A stretch of 64,000 nucleotides of DNA from Riptortus pedestris (GCA_019009955.1 CM032233.1:14397001-14461000), one strand, 5' to 3'; positions 10,241 through 20,980 are shown, numbered from the stretch's first letter. Made by a program: numbers and translations. The notes: generated from the letters alone by a model not told the origin.

Positions 10241-10917
10241 AACGTTCGTCACGTTAGTGCGGCGTAAACTGAGCAGATTACCCACGCTCTGGAATATTAT
10301 ACGCTCATGATCTTATCTCATCATCATTACCTACTTCTTCCGGAGTAAGAACCCTATGTAAACAGGAATTATAGCTACACTCTTAGCTACACTTGAAGTG
10401 CTTAAGAGGAACTTGAAGTGAAAATGTGCTGAGTAAAAGTGGGGGTTTACAAAAGGCTGATACCAAAAACAAAAAGTCCGTCACGCAGGGGCTGCGTTAA
10501 CTAAGAAGATATCCCACATGCGTCACGTAAATTCATTTATATCAAGACGTAAAAGTTCAAAGAGAAGAATATTTGGTATTTAGGCTTCAAATAAAGCGCT
10601 CCATGATATAACAGCTTACTGTTAATATGGAATGAGTAGGAGTGGGGGTTCACTGAAAGTGGAAAACTAAATAATGCAAATATCTCGGTTAATATTAAAG
10701 ATAGTAAAAAAAACGTATATAACAACTTTTATAGAACATTACATTTGCAATAAGATTGTTTCTATACAATATTTCAATCTGACGCATTGTAACGGAGATA
10801 TTAAGAATTTTCGAAATTCCCTCCCTCTAAACCCATTAACTAACTGGATCTTTGTTTTTGCATAAAACGTTTAATCTTAATGATCAAACAAAAATTACGA
10901 CCACTAGAGCGTTAACA

Positions 10918-10996
<79 letters not shown>

Positions 10997-11242
10997 AATG
11001 TACCTAATATTCCTCACCTCTTAGGTAGGATCGATGGATATTTGAGGAAATTTTTCAAAAATCGCGCCATAAGTACGACCTCAATAGTTGATTTCCCTTA
11101 AGGGAAATCTGCTAAAAACACAAATAACTCCGTTAATATTCAGGTCAGAGAAAACACGTGTAAAACAGTACTAGAAAATTAAAACTCCAAAAAACATTAG
11201 TTACACACAATTTTTCGATATGACTCATAGTAACCGACATAT

Positions 11243-11301
<59 letters not shown>

Positions 11302-11413
11302 TTGAACGGACCTCATTTCATTTTTTCCTATCTGGACTGAAGGACATTAGTGAAAATATTTCGAAAATCGCACACTTATATAACATCAGAAGCTCGAGGG
11401 AAATCTGCTAAAA
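10241..11413 (-). mobile_element. HINE-like element split by a second copy
   Basis: The outer copy starts AACGTTCGTCACGTTAGTGC at 10241. It reaches GTGGGGGTTTACAAAAGGCT...ACCAAAAAC at 10470 and resumes after the inner copy with ACAAATAACTCCGTTAATAT at about 11117. It has its own (TA)n tract at about 11248-11294 and ends GGGAAATCTGCTAAAA at about 11413. The break lies in an A-run, where family copies read AAAAATGCAAATATCTCGG. The outer copy is more diverged than the inner one, as expected if it is older. Confidence 0.75.
10471..11116 (-). mobile_element. HINE-like element nested inside another copy
   Basis: A complete short-type copy on the minus strand, from AAAAAGTCCGTCACGCAGGG to GGGAAATCTGCTAAAA. 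The (TA)n tract is at about 10919-10990. It interrupts the 10241-11413 copy in the same orientation. Confidence 0.8.
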
Positions 11414-11958
11414 CCATGGAGTATAATTGAAATAGAAAGTAACGAATTAAAGCAAAACTAAATTGAATTTTAGTATCCAACAAAAACTGACACATATTTC
11501 CATTGCCGGAATTATCACTCTACGCTTTCAGGGTAAATGTTCGGGTCTGACAGCCTAGATTGGACAGGTACATGTGAAATGCATAAATCGGACAGCTGAG
11601 TAATCCTGTCCGCTTGTGTGATAATTGTAGAGCCTCGACATCCTATCGAACAAATTAATGCTTGATGGATGAAACCACTGAAAACATTAACTTGGATAAC
11701 AGAAATAGCAACGCGAACTAAGAATATCAACTAACTATTTAAATGCTGAATTAAAATTCAGTTATTGAAACTTCAGTGTTACAATAATTTTTAGAAGATT
11801 TCTTGTAATCTAATTGTTTTCAAAACATAGGGCATTCAAATATTATCTCCCGGATACAACTGCCCGTCTTGAAATATCTCGAAAAGGAATTGTTTTAGAG
11901 ACAAATGTCAAAGAAGCTTCTAGCTTGAGTTATATTAAATCCTCTCACCAGTTCTCAA

Positions 11959-12464
11959 AAAAAAGTCCGTCAGGGGGTACATCAACTAAGCAGATTTCCC
12001 ACGCGCTGGTATGACACTCTCATGATCACAACTAGCAATTTATTCACTATTTAAAGTAAACATCCGATGAGGAGAAATCAGGGTTTACTGAAGACTGAAT
12101 CCAAGAAATTGCAAATAACTCCATTAATATTTTATTTAATGTTAATCTTGTTAAAAATGTGTACCACTACAATTGTAGACCTATATATCATTCGATTCGA
12201 CTATATATTAACAGAGATATTTGAATTTCGAATAACGCCTCCACCCACACTCTTAACTCCCTCTATTCCTCGTTTAATTGAAAATGATCTTTAATGACGA
12301 ATGAGTCGGTTAGTTCATGTGTGGTATACGTCAAATTATGTACTTATAATGACGCGACGCCTAAAGTTCAATGAAAACATTATTTGGCATTTAAGCTAAA
12401 AATAAAACCGTTCATGATGACAGCTCTTTGTTAATTTGACAGCTTACTGAAGGCTGAAAACTAA
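11959..12464 (-). mobile_element. HINE-like element, 3' part of a diverged copy
   Basis: It starts AAAAGTCCGTCAGGGGG with AAGCAGATTTCCCACGCG, then long-subtype body (TTCAATGAAAACATTATTTG, GCTTACTGAAGGCTGAAAAC). The palindromic 5' end is absent because the next copy begins at once at 12465. Confidence 0.65.
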
Positions 12465-13075
12465 AAACGTTCGTCACGCAGGGGCTGCGTAAACTAAGCA
12501 GATTCCCACGTGAAGTTTTACAATAGAGAAATCTGCCTCATAATAACAGTAGTAGTAGGGAATCTCTAAACTTATGAACTAGGGACGAACAGTTACGGAA
12601 ACGGCCGCCAGAGCTCTCGGCGGACCGAACATAGCCGACTCCTGCCGACCACACACAGAATACAAATGCAAATATCTCGGTTAATATTCAAGATACAGAA
12701 TAAATGTATAGAACACTATTTATAGTAAACATAATTTTCAATAAGATTGATTCTATACAATGTTTCGATTCGACGCATAATAACAGAGATATTTCGAATT
12801 TTCAAAAATATCTCGGTTAATATTCAAGATAGAAAATAAATGTGAAGAACAATATTTATAGTAAATGTAATTTGCAATAAGATTGGTACCTATACAATGT
12901 TTTGATCCGACGTATAGTAACGGAGATATTTCGAATTTTCGAAAATCCCCCCCTCTAAACCCCTTCCCACTGGTCCGATTTCCGAACAAACTTGATCTGT
13001 CTTTTTGCATAAAACGTTTAAATATCGAGTTTGGTAATGATAAAACAAAAATTGCGACCGCTAGAGCGTTAACAG

Positions 13076-13135
<60 letters not shown>

Positions 13136-13259
13136 TTTTGAACGGACTTCATTTTCGTCATCTCCTGGGTAGGATCGATGGACATTTGAAGAAATTTTTC
13201 GAAAATCGCGTCATGACTACGACCTCAATAGCTGATTTCCCTGAAGGGAAATCTGCTAA
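12465..13259 (-). mobile_element. HINE-like element with an internal tandem duplication
   Basis: Both ends are present (AACGTTCGTCACGCAGGGGC at the left, GGGAAATCTGCTAAAA at the right), with the (TA)n tract at about 13079-13132. A roughly 140-bp unit running from AATATCTCGGTTAATATTCA to GGAGATATTTCGAATTTTC occurs twice, at about 12667-12803 and 12806-12943. Confidence 0.8.
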
Positions 13260-13410
13260 AAACGTTCGTCACGCAGGGGCTGCGTAAGCTAAGCAGATTT
13301 CCACGAGTTGGAATGACCGCACTACTAATCTCACCTCTAAGTAAAAAATAAATAGTATTTAAGCTTCTAATAAAGTGTTTCATTGTCCCTTAAGGTAAAT
13401 CTGCTAAAAT
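13260..13410 (-). mobile_element. Short HINE-like copy in head-to-tail array
   Basis: It begins AACGTTCGTCACGCAGGGGC directly at the end of the previous copy and ends CCCTTAAGGTAAATCTGCTA at about 13408. Only about 150 bp, lacking the centre and the TA tract. It forms a head-to-tail pair with 12465-13259 without spacer DNA. Confidence 0.7.
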
Positions 13411-13737
13411 AGAGGTTTTAATTAAGAAATCAAATTAACATTTGAAGATACAAATGAATCAATGGCAACGATCCAATGGTAATTAATTTTGACCAATTTT
13501 TCACTATTGTGACTCGAAAGAAAAGGGGTTTAAGAGGCTGAAATGAAACTAACTACCCTCCCCTCGCAACTAATTACCCTTCCCTCTCACATTTTTAATT
13601 GTCACCTCCGAATAGAATCACTAGTCATTGGATTTTTAACTGAAAATAGCTCCTATAATTTTAAATGCTTCGTTATTTGCACCGCTGTTACAGCCTAAGA
13701 CCAAGTCGTTAGGTTAAATCTCGTTAATATTTCTTTT

Positions 13738-14119
13738 TAGTAGGTTTCCCTAGGGGGAAATCAGCTATTGAGGTTGTATTCATGACTCCATTCTCATAAA
13801 TATTCCTCAAATGTCCATCAATCCTATATACAAATTTTATTTGCAATAATTTATTACACTGCATTAATACTCCATGTAACAAAGTACATTACAAACATAA
13901 AAAAATAAATTAATAAATAACGTATATACATTTGGGCTCGCAAAGCCTATGAGATTGACCCTAAAGGTCTAAATTAACGAGCCTACTCCCGGCTGGGGTG
14001 ACTCGCCTAAGCTTGCCTAAGAGACAAAACAAAAAAATAATAGAAATAACAGAAATATAAAAACAAAAATCACCAGATGACTATACTAAACCTAGGAGAT
14101 GACGAAAATGAGGCCCGTT

Positions 14120-14156
<37 letters not shown>

Positions 14157-14237
14157 TAGAGAGGGAAATTCGATAATTTGAAATATCTCGAGTTAGATCT
14201 AAAAATTGTATACAACCAATTAAGATTGCGATAAACT
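13738..14237 (+). mobile_element. Degraded HINE-like copy with an insertion
   Basis: The 5' end (AGTAGGTTTCCCTAGGGGGA, then ATCAGCTATTGAGG) runs to about 13829. Unrelated sequence occupies about 13830-14085. The element resumes with CCTAGGAGATGACGAAAATG, a (TA)n tract at 14125-14152 and TTGAAATATCTCGAGTTAG, up to the nested copy at 14238. The insertion contains a relatively GC-rich stretch near 13930-14020 that I do not recognise. Confidence 0.6.
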
Positions 14238-14638
14238 ACAAAAGTCCGTCACGCAGGGGCTGCGTAAATTAAGCAGATTTCCAACGTGAAGTTTTACAAT
14301 AGAGAAATTTCACGAGAGCCGAGAGTTAAGAAAACGACCAAACTAGCTTTTGGTGGGGAAGCCCAGTTAGCCGCCCAGTTTTAATAAAAATGCAAATATC
14401 TCGGTTAATATTCAAGATAGAGAATAAATGTATAGGACAATATTTATAGTAAATTTAATTTGCAATAAGATTGTTTCTGTACTATTTTTCGATCCGACGT
14501 TTAGTAACTCTAAACCCCCCGTCCCACTTGTCCGATGTCAGCCATTAACGAACTTGATCTTCCTTTTTACATAAAACGATTAAATTCCGGGTTTGGTGAC
14601 GATCAGACAACAATTGCGACCGCTAGAGCGGTAACAGG

Positions 14639-14707
<69 letters not shown>

Positions 14708-14829
14708 GAACGGACCTCATTTTCGTCATCTCCTGAGTAGCATCGATGGACATTTGAAGAAATTTGTCGAAACTCGCGTCATGAGTACGACCTCAATAGC
14801 TCATTTCCCTTAAGGGAAATCTGCTAAAA
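14238..14829 (-). mobile_element. HINE-like element, short subtype, nested
   Basis: Full-length minus-strand copy from AAAAGTCCGTCACGCAGGGG to GGGAAATCTGCTAAAAC, with the (TA)n tract at 14643-14702. It sits inside older plus-strand copies. The flank CACCAGATGAC...CCTAGGAGATGACGAAAAT occurs on both sides of it (about 14071 and 14829). Confidence 0.8.
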
Positions 14830-15917
14830 CACCAGATGACGAAACAAAACCTAGGAGATGACGAAAATTAGTTCCGTTCAAAAATTTGAAATATCTCCGT
14901 TATTATAAGTCAGATCTAAAAATTGTATATAACCTATTAAGATTGCGATAAGTTACAAATTAAATTACCTATAAATGTTGTTACATACATATTTTCTCTA
15001 TCATGAATATTAACTGAGATATTAGGACTCCTACTCCTACTCACTTAAGGGTTGTATGTACTCATAATGGGACATATTTCTTCAAATATCCTACACAGAA
15101 AATGAATGAAAAATAAGAAACCATATATATATATATGTGCGTTTGTGTCTTTTAAAGCTCTAGCGGGCGCAATTTTGGTTTGATCGTTACAAAACTCGAT
15201 ATTTAAAAGTTTCGAAAATTCGAAATATCACCGTTATTATACTTCTAACAAAAAAACAGTTTTAAATCAATCTTATTGTAAATTTAATTACCTATAAGTG
15301 TCGTTATATACATATTTTCTCTAATTTGGGTATTAACCCCCTAGATATTGGCATTTTTTTAGTTTTCAGCATTCAGTAGACCCCGACTCCTACTCATGTT
15401 ATATCAACAATAAGCTGTTATATCTTGAACAACTTTTTTCTTAGCCTAACTACCAAATTTTGTATACAAAGCACCTTTAGTACGGGAGAGACATGCAAAT
15501 TCGTTGTGTGGTGACGTTATCAATTAAGATTTTACGTTATTGTCTCGAAAATGGTTATTTCATCTATACCGTACTCGATATTTAGCCTCTTAAGTTCGTA
15601 GTCGTTGAGGGTTGAAATCGGGTTAGGAATAAGGAGAATTTAGAGGGGGGAGTAGATCAAAAATTCCAAATTTCTCAATAGAATATTAAAGAACCAATCT
15701 TGATAAACTATTGATGGTCTACAACTGTTGTTCTATGCATTTATTCTTAGCTCAAGTATTAAGCCAGGTATTTGCATTTTTTTTTTGTATTCAGCCTTAA
15801 GTAACCCCCTACCCTGTCTACTCATCGGCTTTTTACATAGAAATAGAGAATATTTATACCAGCAAGTGGGAAATCTGCTTAGTTTACGCAGCTCCTGCGT
15901 GACGGACTTTTTATTTA
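14830..15917 (+). mobile_element. Cluster of degraded plus-strand HINE-like fragments
   Basis: Several overlapping decayed copies can be read: CCTAGGAGATGACGAAAATT at about 14850; a new start near 15036 (CTTAAGGGTTGTATGTACTC) with TA tract and GCTCTAGCGG; a further body from about 15530 (CGTACTCGATATTTAGCC); and one well-kept 3' end, GGGAAATCTGCTTAGTTTAC with the stem-loop and GACGGACTTTTTA at about 15867-15914. Confidence 0.6.
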
Positions 15918-16078
15918 TTTTTTGATTATTAAGTATTTGTAATCGTGTATTTTGAACGGAGTTTGTTTCTTCAAATTTAAGTATAAATGGTCTTCTTATA
16001 ATTTTGATAAGCTCCAATCTGTTTACCAACCACAAAACCGTTTTGCGTAATAAAGGCAACGTAGATTATAAAACATTT

Positions 16079-16197
16079 TAGCAGATTTCCCTTAAGGGAA
16101 ATCAGCTATTGAGGTCGTACTCATGACGCGATTTTCGAAAAATTTCTTCAAATGTCCATCGATCCTACCCAGGAGATGACGAAAATGAGGTCCGTTT

Positions 16198-16248
<51 letters not shown>

Positions 16249-16880
16249 TGTTAACGCTCTAGCGGTCGCAATTTTTGTTTGATCGTAACGAAACTCGACA
16301 TTTAACCGTTTTATGTAAAAAGACAGATCAAGTTCGTTAATGGCTCAAATCGGACCAGAGGGAGGGGTGGTTTAGAGGAGGGATTTTCGAAAATTCGAAA
16401 TATCTCCGTGTATAGAACCAATCTTATTGCAAATTAAATTTACTATAAATATTGTTATGCACATTTATTCTCTATCTTGAATATTAACCGAGATATTTGC
16501 ATTTTTATTAAGTTTGTGGTCGAGTATAGTTCGGATTAGGTCGGCCATTTTCGTCATTTCTCGGCTCAGGTGGAAGCTTCTTCTAACCTTACCTTACCTT
16601 CCTTAATTTGTAATATTTATGCAAATACGTTCTGTTCATTCGCCCTCCCCCCTTCTTTAGTTCTTGGACTACTAAAATTTGAGCTATTAAAATATAAATT
16701 ATTCTTACAATTCAGAAGCCGTTTCAGCTGGGGATTTATTTTAATTAACTGAAAGATTTCTCATTACCGTTTGCATTTAATCAAGGTGGTATTGTGTTAC
16801 CAGTATGCAGATTTCTCTATTGTAAAACTTCACATGGGAAATCTGCATAGTTTACGCAGCCCCTGCGCGACGGACTTTTC
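16079..16880 (+). mobile_element. HINE-like element, full length
   Basis: It starts GCAGATTTCCCTTAAGGG, has the (TA)n tract at 16203-16244, and ends GGGAAATCTGCATAGTTTAC, then the stem-loop (GCAGCCCCTGC) and GACGGACTTTT. The central 3' module differs from both main subtypes (GGTCGAGTATAGTTCGG, CTTACCTTACCTTCC). Confidence 0.8.
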
Positions 16881-17170
16881 ATGTATAAAGTGAAACTAAG
16901 TTCTATTTAAAGAGTTTCTCATTTCGACCTAGGGACAGGGGTGACTAGCTAAACTTTATATATATGCCATGCAGACATATTCAAACGAGATTTTCTTTAA
17001 AAATATAGTTTGTTATACTTGTTATTGTACAATTATTTTGCATGCTTTCAAAATCAAAAACTATGTTATGTGCTTTCTTATTTATATCTATTTTCTAAGA
17101 ACATACTAATATTTATTAATTTAGAAAATTTAATTTAGGAAGTATTATTTATGAGTTTAAATTGTTGCAG

Positions 17171-17273
17171 ATGGGTAGGAAGTAGTTGGAGCAAATGCTC
17201 TGTTAGTTGTGGAGGTGGAACAAGAGTTAGAACTATCAGCTGCATGAGAAAAGCAAACTCCACCCTAACCAAG
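17171..17273 (+). CDS. ADAMTS-like protein, internal exon with first half of TSP1 repeat 2
   Basis: The acceptor ATTGTTGCAG precedes it. Entered in phase 2 it reads K-WVGSSWSKCSVSCGGG, then TRVRTISCMRKANSTLTK: the W..W..CSVSCGGG...R...C signature of a TSP1 repeat. WxxW tryptophans are usual C-mannosylation sites and CSVSCGG an O-fucosylation site in this family. The next exon is in phase 0, so the exon must end after the AAG codon at 17273. The intron there starts GCATGT, a GC donor. The neighbouring GTAAAT at 17278 would shift the frame and meet a stop in the next exon. Confidence 0.88.
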
Positions 17274-18339
17274 GCATGTAAATTGTAGATTATTTGGAAA
17301 TATGACAATTTTATAAAAGAAAAAATTGAAAGGTGTAGCAAAAGTCTAACCAATTTGTTTTTCACCGCAAGACTTCACTTCTATTTATTGGGTTGTAAAA
17401 GAAGTTCGAAGCGTTTTTACTGGTGATTTCAATGGAAACTTCAGATCCTTGTAAATATCTTTTATCAGTTGTATATAACCCATTTTGTTATATTTCATTT
17501 TGCCATCTTTCAGCTAATTTTTTAATTCCATCCTCTGAAAACTTTTTTTTTCTCAGATTTTTGCGCAATGAACTCCTCTGTGTGCGTTTTGCAGTCCATT
17601 AAAGTGTGTTAAAGAAATAAAAATGATTTCTTCTCTTCCATTTTGAGAAAGCATACCACTTAAAAGTAAGGAATCTCGGTTGAAACTGATACATAAAAGC
17701 ACCTTAACTGATCCTTTTTTAGAATATGTAAATATTATAGACCAAGTAATCTTGATTTTACAAACACTGAGAGGATTAAATTGAAATAATGATAAACTCT
17801 TCGAACTTGTTTTACAACCTACTATTTTAAAAATTAATGGAAAATTTGAAAAATATTGAAGCTTCTCAATTACTGTTAAAACTCAATGCATTTTATTTAG
17901 GCTGCATATTTATTTTCATTGACCAGCTAAAATAAGGCCTCAGCGTTTTAATTTTAAGTGTTAAACTACTCATAATGTCTTGTTTGCTCCAGGACGATTC
18001 ATTTTATTACTTTATTTTCCTAAGGTTGAAAAGATGGGTTGACTAGCCGAAACGTTGGCGGAGAGCTGTCCCCACCCTACAACTGCAGAGCGACATTGGC
18101 AGGCTGAAATCAGTGATTGTTGGCATTTCGTGTTGATTATTTTGAGGGATTAAAAAGAAATATTATCTCGTACTCACCCCTTTACATAGGCCTTTGTCCC
18201 ATAGATTTCGTTCTGTAAGTAAAAGGTTAGAATTGCCAACAGGCAGAATTAACTACAAATGTTTTTCATAGTATTGTGACAAGGGTCGCCAACAAAAATC
18301 CCCCCCCCTCACGCAGACTTTATTCAAAATGCGCGACAA

Positions 18340-18371
18340 GTTTCGTGGCCTGTATACCACGTCTTCTAAAG
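18340..18371 (-). ncRNA. Hammerhead-like motif (degenerate)
   Basis: On the minus strand: TTTAGAAGAC, then GTGG-TATACAGG-CCAC, then GAAACTTGT, followed by TTTTGAATAAAGTCTGCGTG. The stem is intact, but the CTGANGA half is decayed. The trailing GAATAAAG is shared with the sites at 20020 and 55311. Confidence 0.35.
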
Positions 18372-19639
18372 TGCTCGTTCCCTCTTACATTTGTTGAAAT
18401 GAACCTTCCGCACAGAGAAATGAGATTCCTGAAGCAGGACAACTTACTTTTATTTTTTATATAGAGTTTTACTTATACTAAATAGGCCTCCTTTAAAAAT
18501 TATGGACAAAAAAAAACGATTAAGATCATTTAGCTGTCCCCTTAGATAAAATTTGTGTGCTCATGAAGTAAAACGATGAAAGATTTACTTTCAAGAAATA
18601 GAGTTACAACACCCCCAATCCTTTTTGTATTTCCTTTTCAGGCGATTCCAATTTATATATCATTAAGAATAATACATTCAAGATTAATGTTTTAAAGTCC
18701 AAATGTGTTTCCTGGAGCAAGAAGTCCTTATGCGAGTTGAGATGAGAAATAAACGATAAATGACATGTTATATTTTTTATTAAATTTATTCTCTATTATT
18801 CAATATTATTGTGATAAAAAAAAACATACTTTTGATACACCTTGATGAACTAACTCAATTACAACATATATTTTGAAGTTTAAAACAAATAACTTCATTC
18901 GTTGATCTAATTTTATATTTATGTACCTTCACATCAAATTCCTAAATATTGTAATTTCTTGTTTTAATTTGGTAACTTATCATCAATTGGTATTAAAACT
19001 TTTAATCACTGCTGTAAATATGTGTGCTGTGTACAAAAAATATTAACAAATCTTAACGAAAATATTTGGTATGGTTGTTTCATGTGTTTTGAAATATATT
19101 ATGCCTGTTGCTTGAAATATTACGGACTTTTTCTGTGCTGATTATAACTAAAAGAAGGTATTATTTACAAAAAGTCAAAGTGATTTCAGGTAGGAGTGCT
19201 TAATACTATTTAATACTGATATCTATAAAGAGTGTTTCAATGACTTCAAGTCCTTCGCTTAATTTTCTAAGGGAGATTCAAAATTCAACTCAAATTAATT
19301 TTATTAATATTAGAAACTTCACGGGGCCCCTTTGATGCTCTTCATTTGAAAATGATTTAAAAAAATAAATATTTTTAAGCTCAATATAAAAATAATAAAC
19401 GTTGATTATTAGGGTTCTTTAGGATTGTAAAATTAAAAAAAACAAAATTTACATTTTTACCACTGCAGAATTCATTTAACGATCACTACTTTTATTATCT
19501 GAAAAAATTATTTTTTACTACTAACCACAATGTGTACTGTTGAATTCCCGTTTTTATTACACAGCACAATAACTTACACTGAAATCACTGATGGTCAACT
19601 AAAAATTGAAATGCCGGGCGAGCCTTCTTTATATAGCCC

Positions 19640-19852
19640 CACGTTCGCTCTCACAGGTTCGAGACGCCGACTCGCCCGCTGATTGGTGGGAGCCGGGGGT
19701 TGGTCACCTAGAAGATCCCCCTAGAGATTCCTGCTCTTGCTCTATCTATGCCAATCGCTTTGCAGGAAAGACTTCATTTTCTTTTTACTTTTTAAATATG
19801 TGATCTTCAAATAGCAACAAAATCCCTAAAATAGACCAATGAATGCGTATTT

Positions 19853-19862
<10 letters not shown>
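19640..19862 (+). repeat. Repeat pair member (with 22305-22486)
   Basis: Shares ACTCGCCCGCTGATTGGTGG, GAGCCGGGGGTTGGTCACC and the closing AAATAGACCAATGAATGCGT...ACAACAATATATA with 22305-22486. The block is unusually GC-rich for this window and holds an inverted CCAAT box (ATTGG). It may be the terminus or LTR of an element. Confidence 0.55.

Positions 19863-19914
<52 letters not shown>
19860..19914. repeat. (TA)n microsatellite
   Basis: About 27 TA units follow ACAACA. Unlike most TA tracts here it is not inside a HINE-like copy but at the edge of the 19640 repeat. Confidence 0.9.
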
Positions 19915-19920
<6 letters not shown>

Positions 19921-20019
19921 TCTTCATATTTTATGGCAATGGTCTTTTATGACTGATAACTTTGTTTATGTTTATGAAAAACATTTTTTTCCGTTGCAAA
20001 CTTTATTGAAACAGTCCTA

Positions 20020-20053
20020 CATGTTTCGTGGATTATTTGCCACCTCTTCAGGG
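20020..20053 (-). ncRNA. Hammerhead-like motif (best preserved)
   Basis: The minus strand reads CCCCTGAAGAG, then stem GTGG-CAAATAAT-CCAC, then GAAACATGT. CTGANGA...GAAA is the hammerhead ribozyme core pattern. The purine between CTGAAGA and the stem stays unpaired here, which is not canonical. It is followed by AATAAAG about 20 bases later on the same strand. Penelope-like elements and retrozymes carry such motifs in their terminal repeats. Whether this one cleaves cannot be judged from sequence alone. Confidence 0.45.
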
Positions 20054-20149
20054 GCTATCCCTTAAAAACAAATATAAAAAAATATTAATACCATTAACAA
20101 ATATTCCTGCTTTAATTTTTTCCATACTCAGCTGAGGCATTCTTCCCCC

Positions 20150-20980
20150 TATATATGCAAATCATGGTCCATTCTTATCAAGAGCCTTTACAAACTGCTT
20201 CATCAGACCCAGCTTGATATGCAATGGACGAAAGATGATTTCCCCTCGTGGAACTAAAGGATCATTGATGGTATTCTTTTGCCCAACATCCATGTTTTCT
20301 CTCCTAGGCCACTCTTTTCTAACCCAGTGTTGCGTTTTGTCTCTGCTATCCCGGAGGCACATGAAACAAGGATACTTGGTGTGGCCACTTTGCTGTCCAA
20401 AGAGAAAGTTTACCATTTTTAAGTCTACACAAATCACCCATCGGAGTTCATGATACTTTATTTTTCCCCAAACCAAAGCTATGATATCATATCGCTCTTT
20501 CATTTTCGTTGATTGAGCAATTGGTATTGAGCCATATTTGTTCCCATTATCTAGAAGAACACATTTTAAACTTCGCTTTGAGCTGTCAATAAATAGGCAA
20601 ATATTCAGGAAGACCCATTTTTACCAGGAGTTCTCTAATAGCATGACAAAATTCAAGATTTTGTTCTTCAGAAAAAAAAGATAGCAGATCTTTCTCCCTT
20701 GTGCGATAACATGTGATTTTCGTTCCTGGTTCAAGTATTTTTTTTCCTTCAACCTGGTAGCCAATAATTCAGAAGCTTCTCTCTAGTGAGGTCATTTAAC
20801 TCATCTTGGTTGAAACATTGAGGAATTGATGATATCGTTTCAAAATCACTGTCACCTTCAGTAGTATCAGAATTCTGACCAGCGAGACAATATGTGTCCT
20901 CATAGAGTTCTGGAAGCTGGTGAAAAGTTGGAATTAGCACCTCTTCTGAGTGAGGGGTAGGGCGTCTTGCAGACACTAAA
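20150..20980 (-). pseudogene. Relic of a repetitive arthropod ORF family (uncharacterised)
   Basis: Reading right to left on the minus strand: a 75-codon part (20976-20749) with EVLIPTFHQLPELYED, then frame-broken sequence containing LFIDSSKRSLKCVLLDNGNK (about 20600-20530), then a 113-codon part (20503-20162) with WVICVDLKMVNFLFGQQSG, HTKYPCFMCLRDSRDKTQHW, and PLHIKLGLMKQFVKALDKNG. I recognise this from many arthropod genomes as a repeated uncharacterised protein (FIDSSK...CVDLK...HIKLGLMK), probably mobile. At least one frameshift and one stop interrupt it, so this copy is dead. The CxxC in PCFMC may bind metal. No function is assigned. Confidence 0.7.

Larger units (their letters stand above)
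9424..17170 (+). other. Intron of the ADAMTS-like gene, packed with HINE-like copies
   Basis: The GTAAGT donor and GTTGCAG acceptor are both strong. The intron holds at least ten HINE-like copies or fragments (separate entries) between about 10.2 and 16.9 kb. The parts 9424-10240, 11414-11958 and 13411-13737 show nothing I can identify. Confidence 0.8.

Noticed and set aside
11515..11730. 71-codon minus-strand open frame as a host gene
   Set aside because: No domain, splice context or similarity that I recognise, and it lies between HINE-like copies in an intron.
12753..13136. Open frames encoding long IYIYIY runs (also near 6107, 14535, 27563, 32785, 44253)
   Set aside because: They are translations of (TA)n or (CA)n microsatellites and flanking HINE-like sequence in alternating frames, not genes.
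17278..17283. GTAAAT as the donor of the exon at 17171
   Set aside because: It would leave phase 1 and bring an early stop in the next exon, while GC at 17274 keeps a complete TSP1 repeat.
18029..18052. GATGGGTTGACTAGCCGAAACG on the plus strand as another hammerhead-like site
   Set aside because: The CTGA half is absent and the stem needs a wobble pair. Too weak to list with the others.
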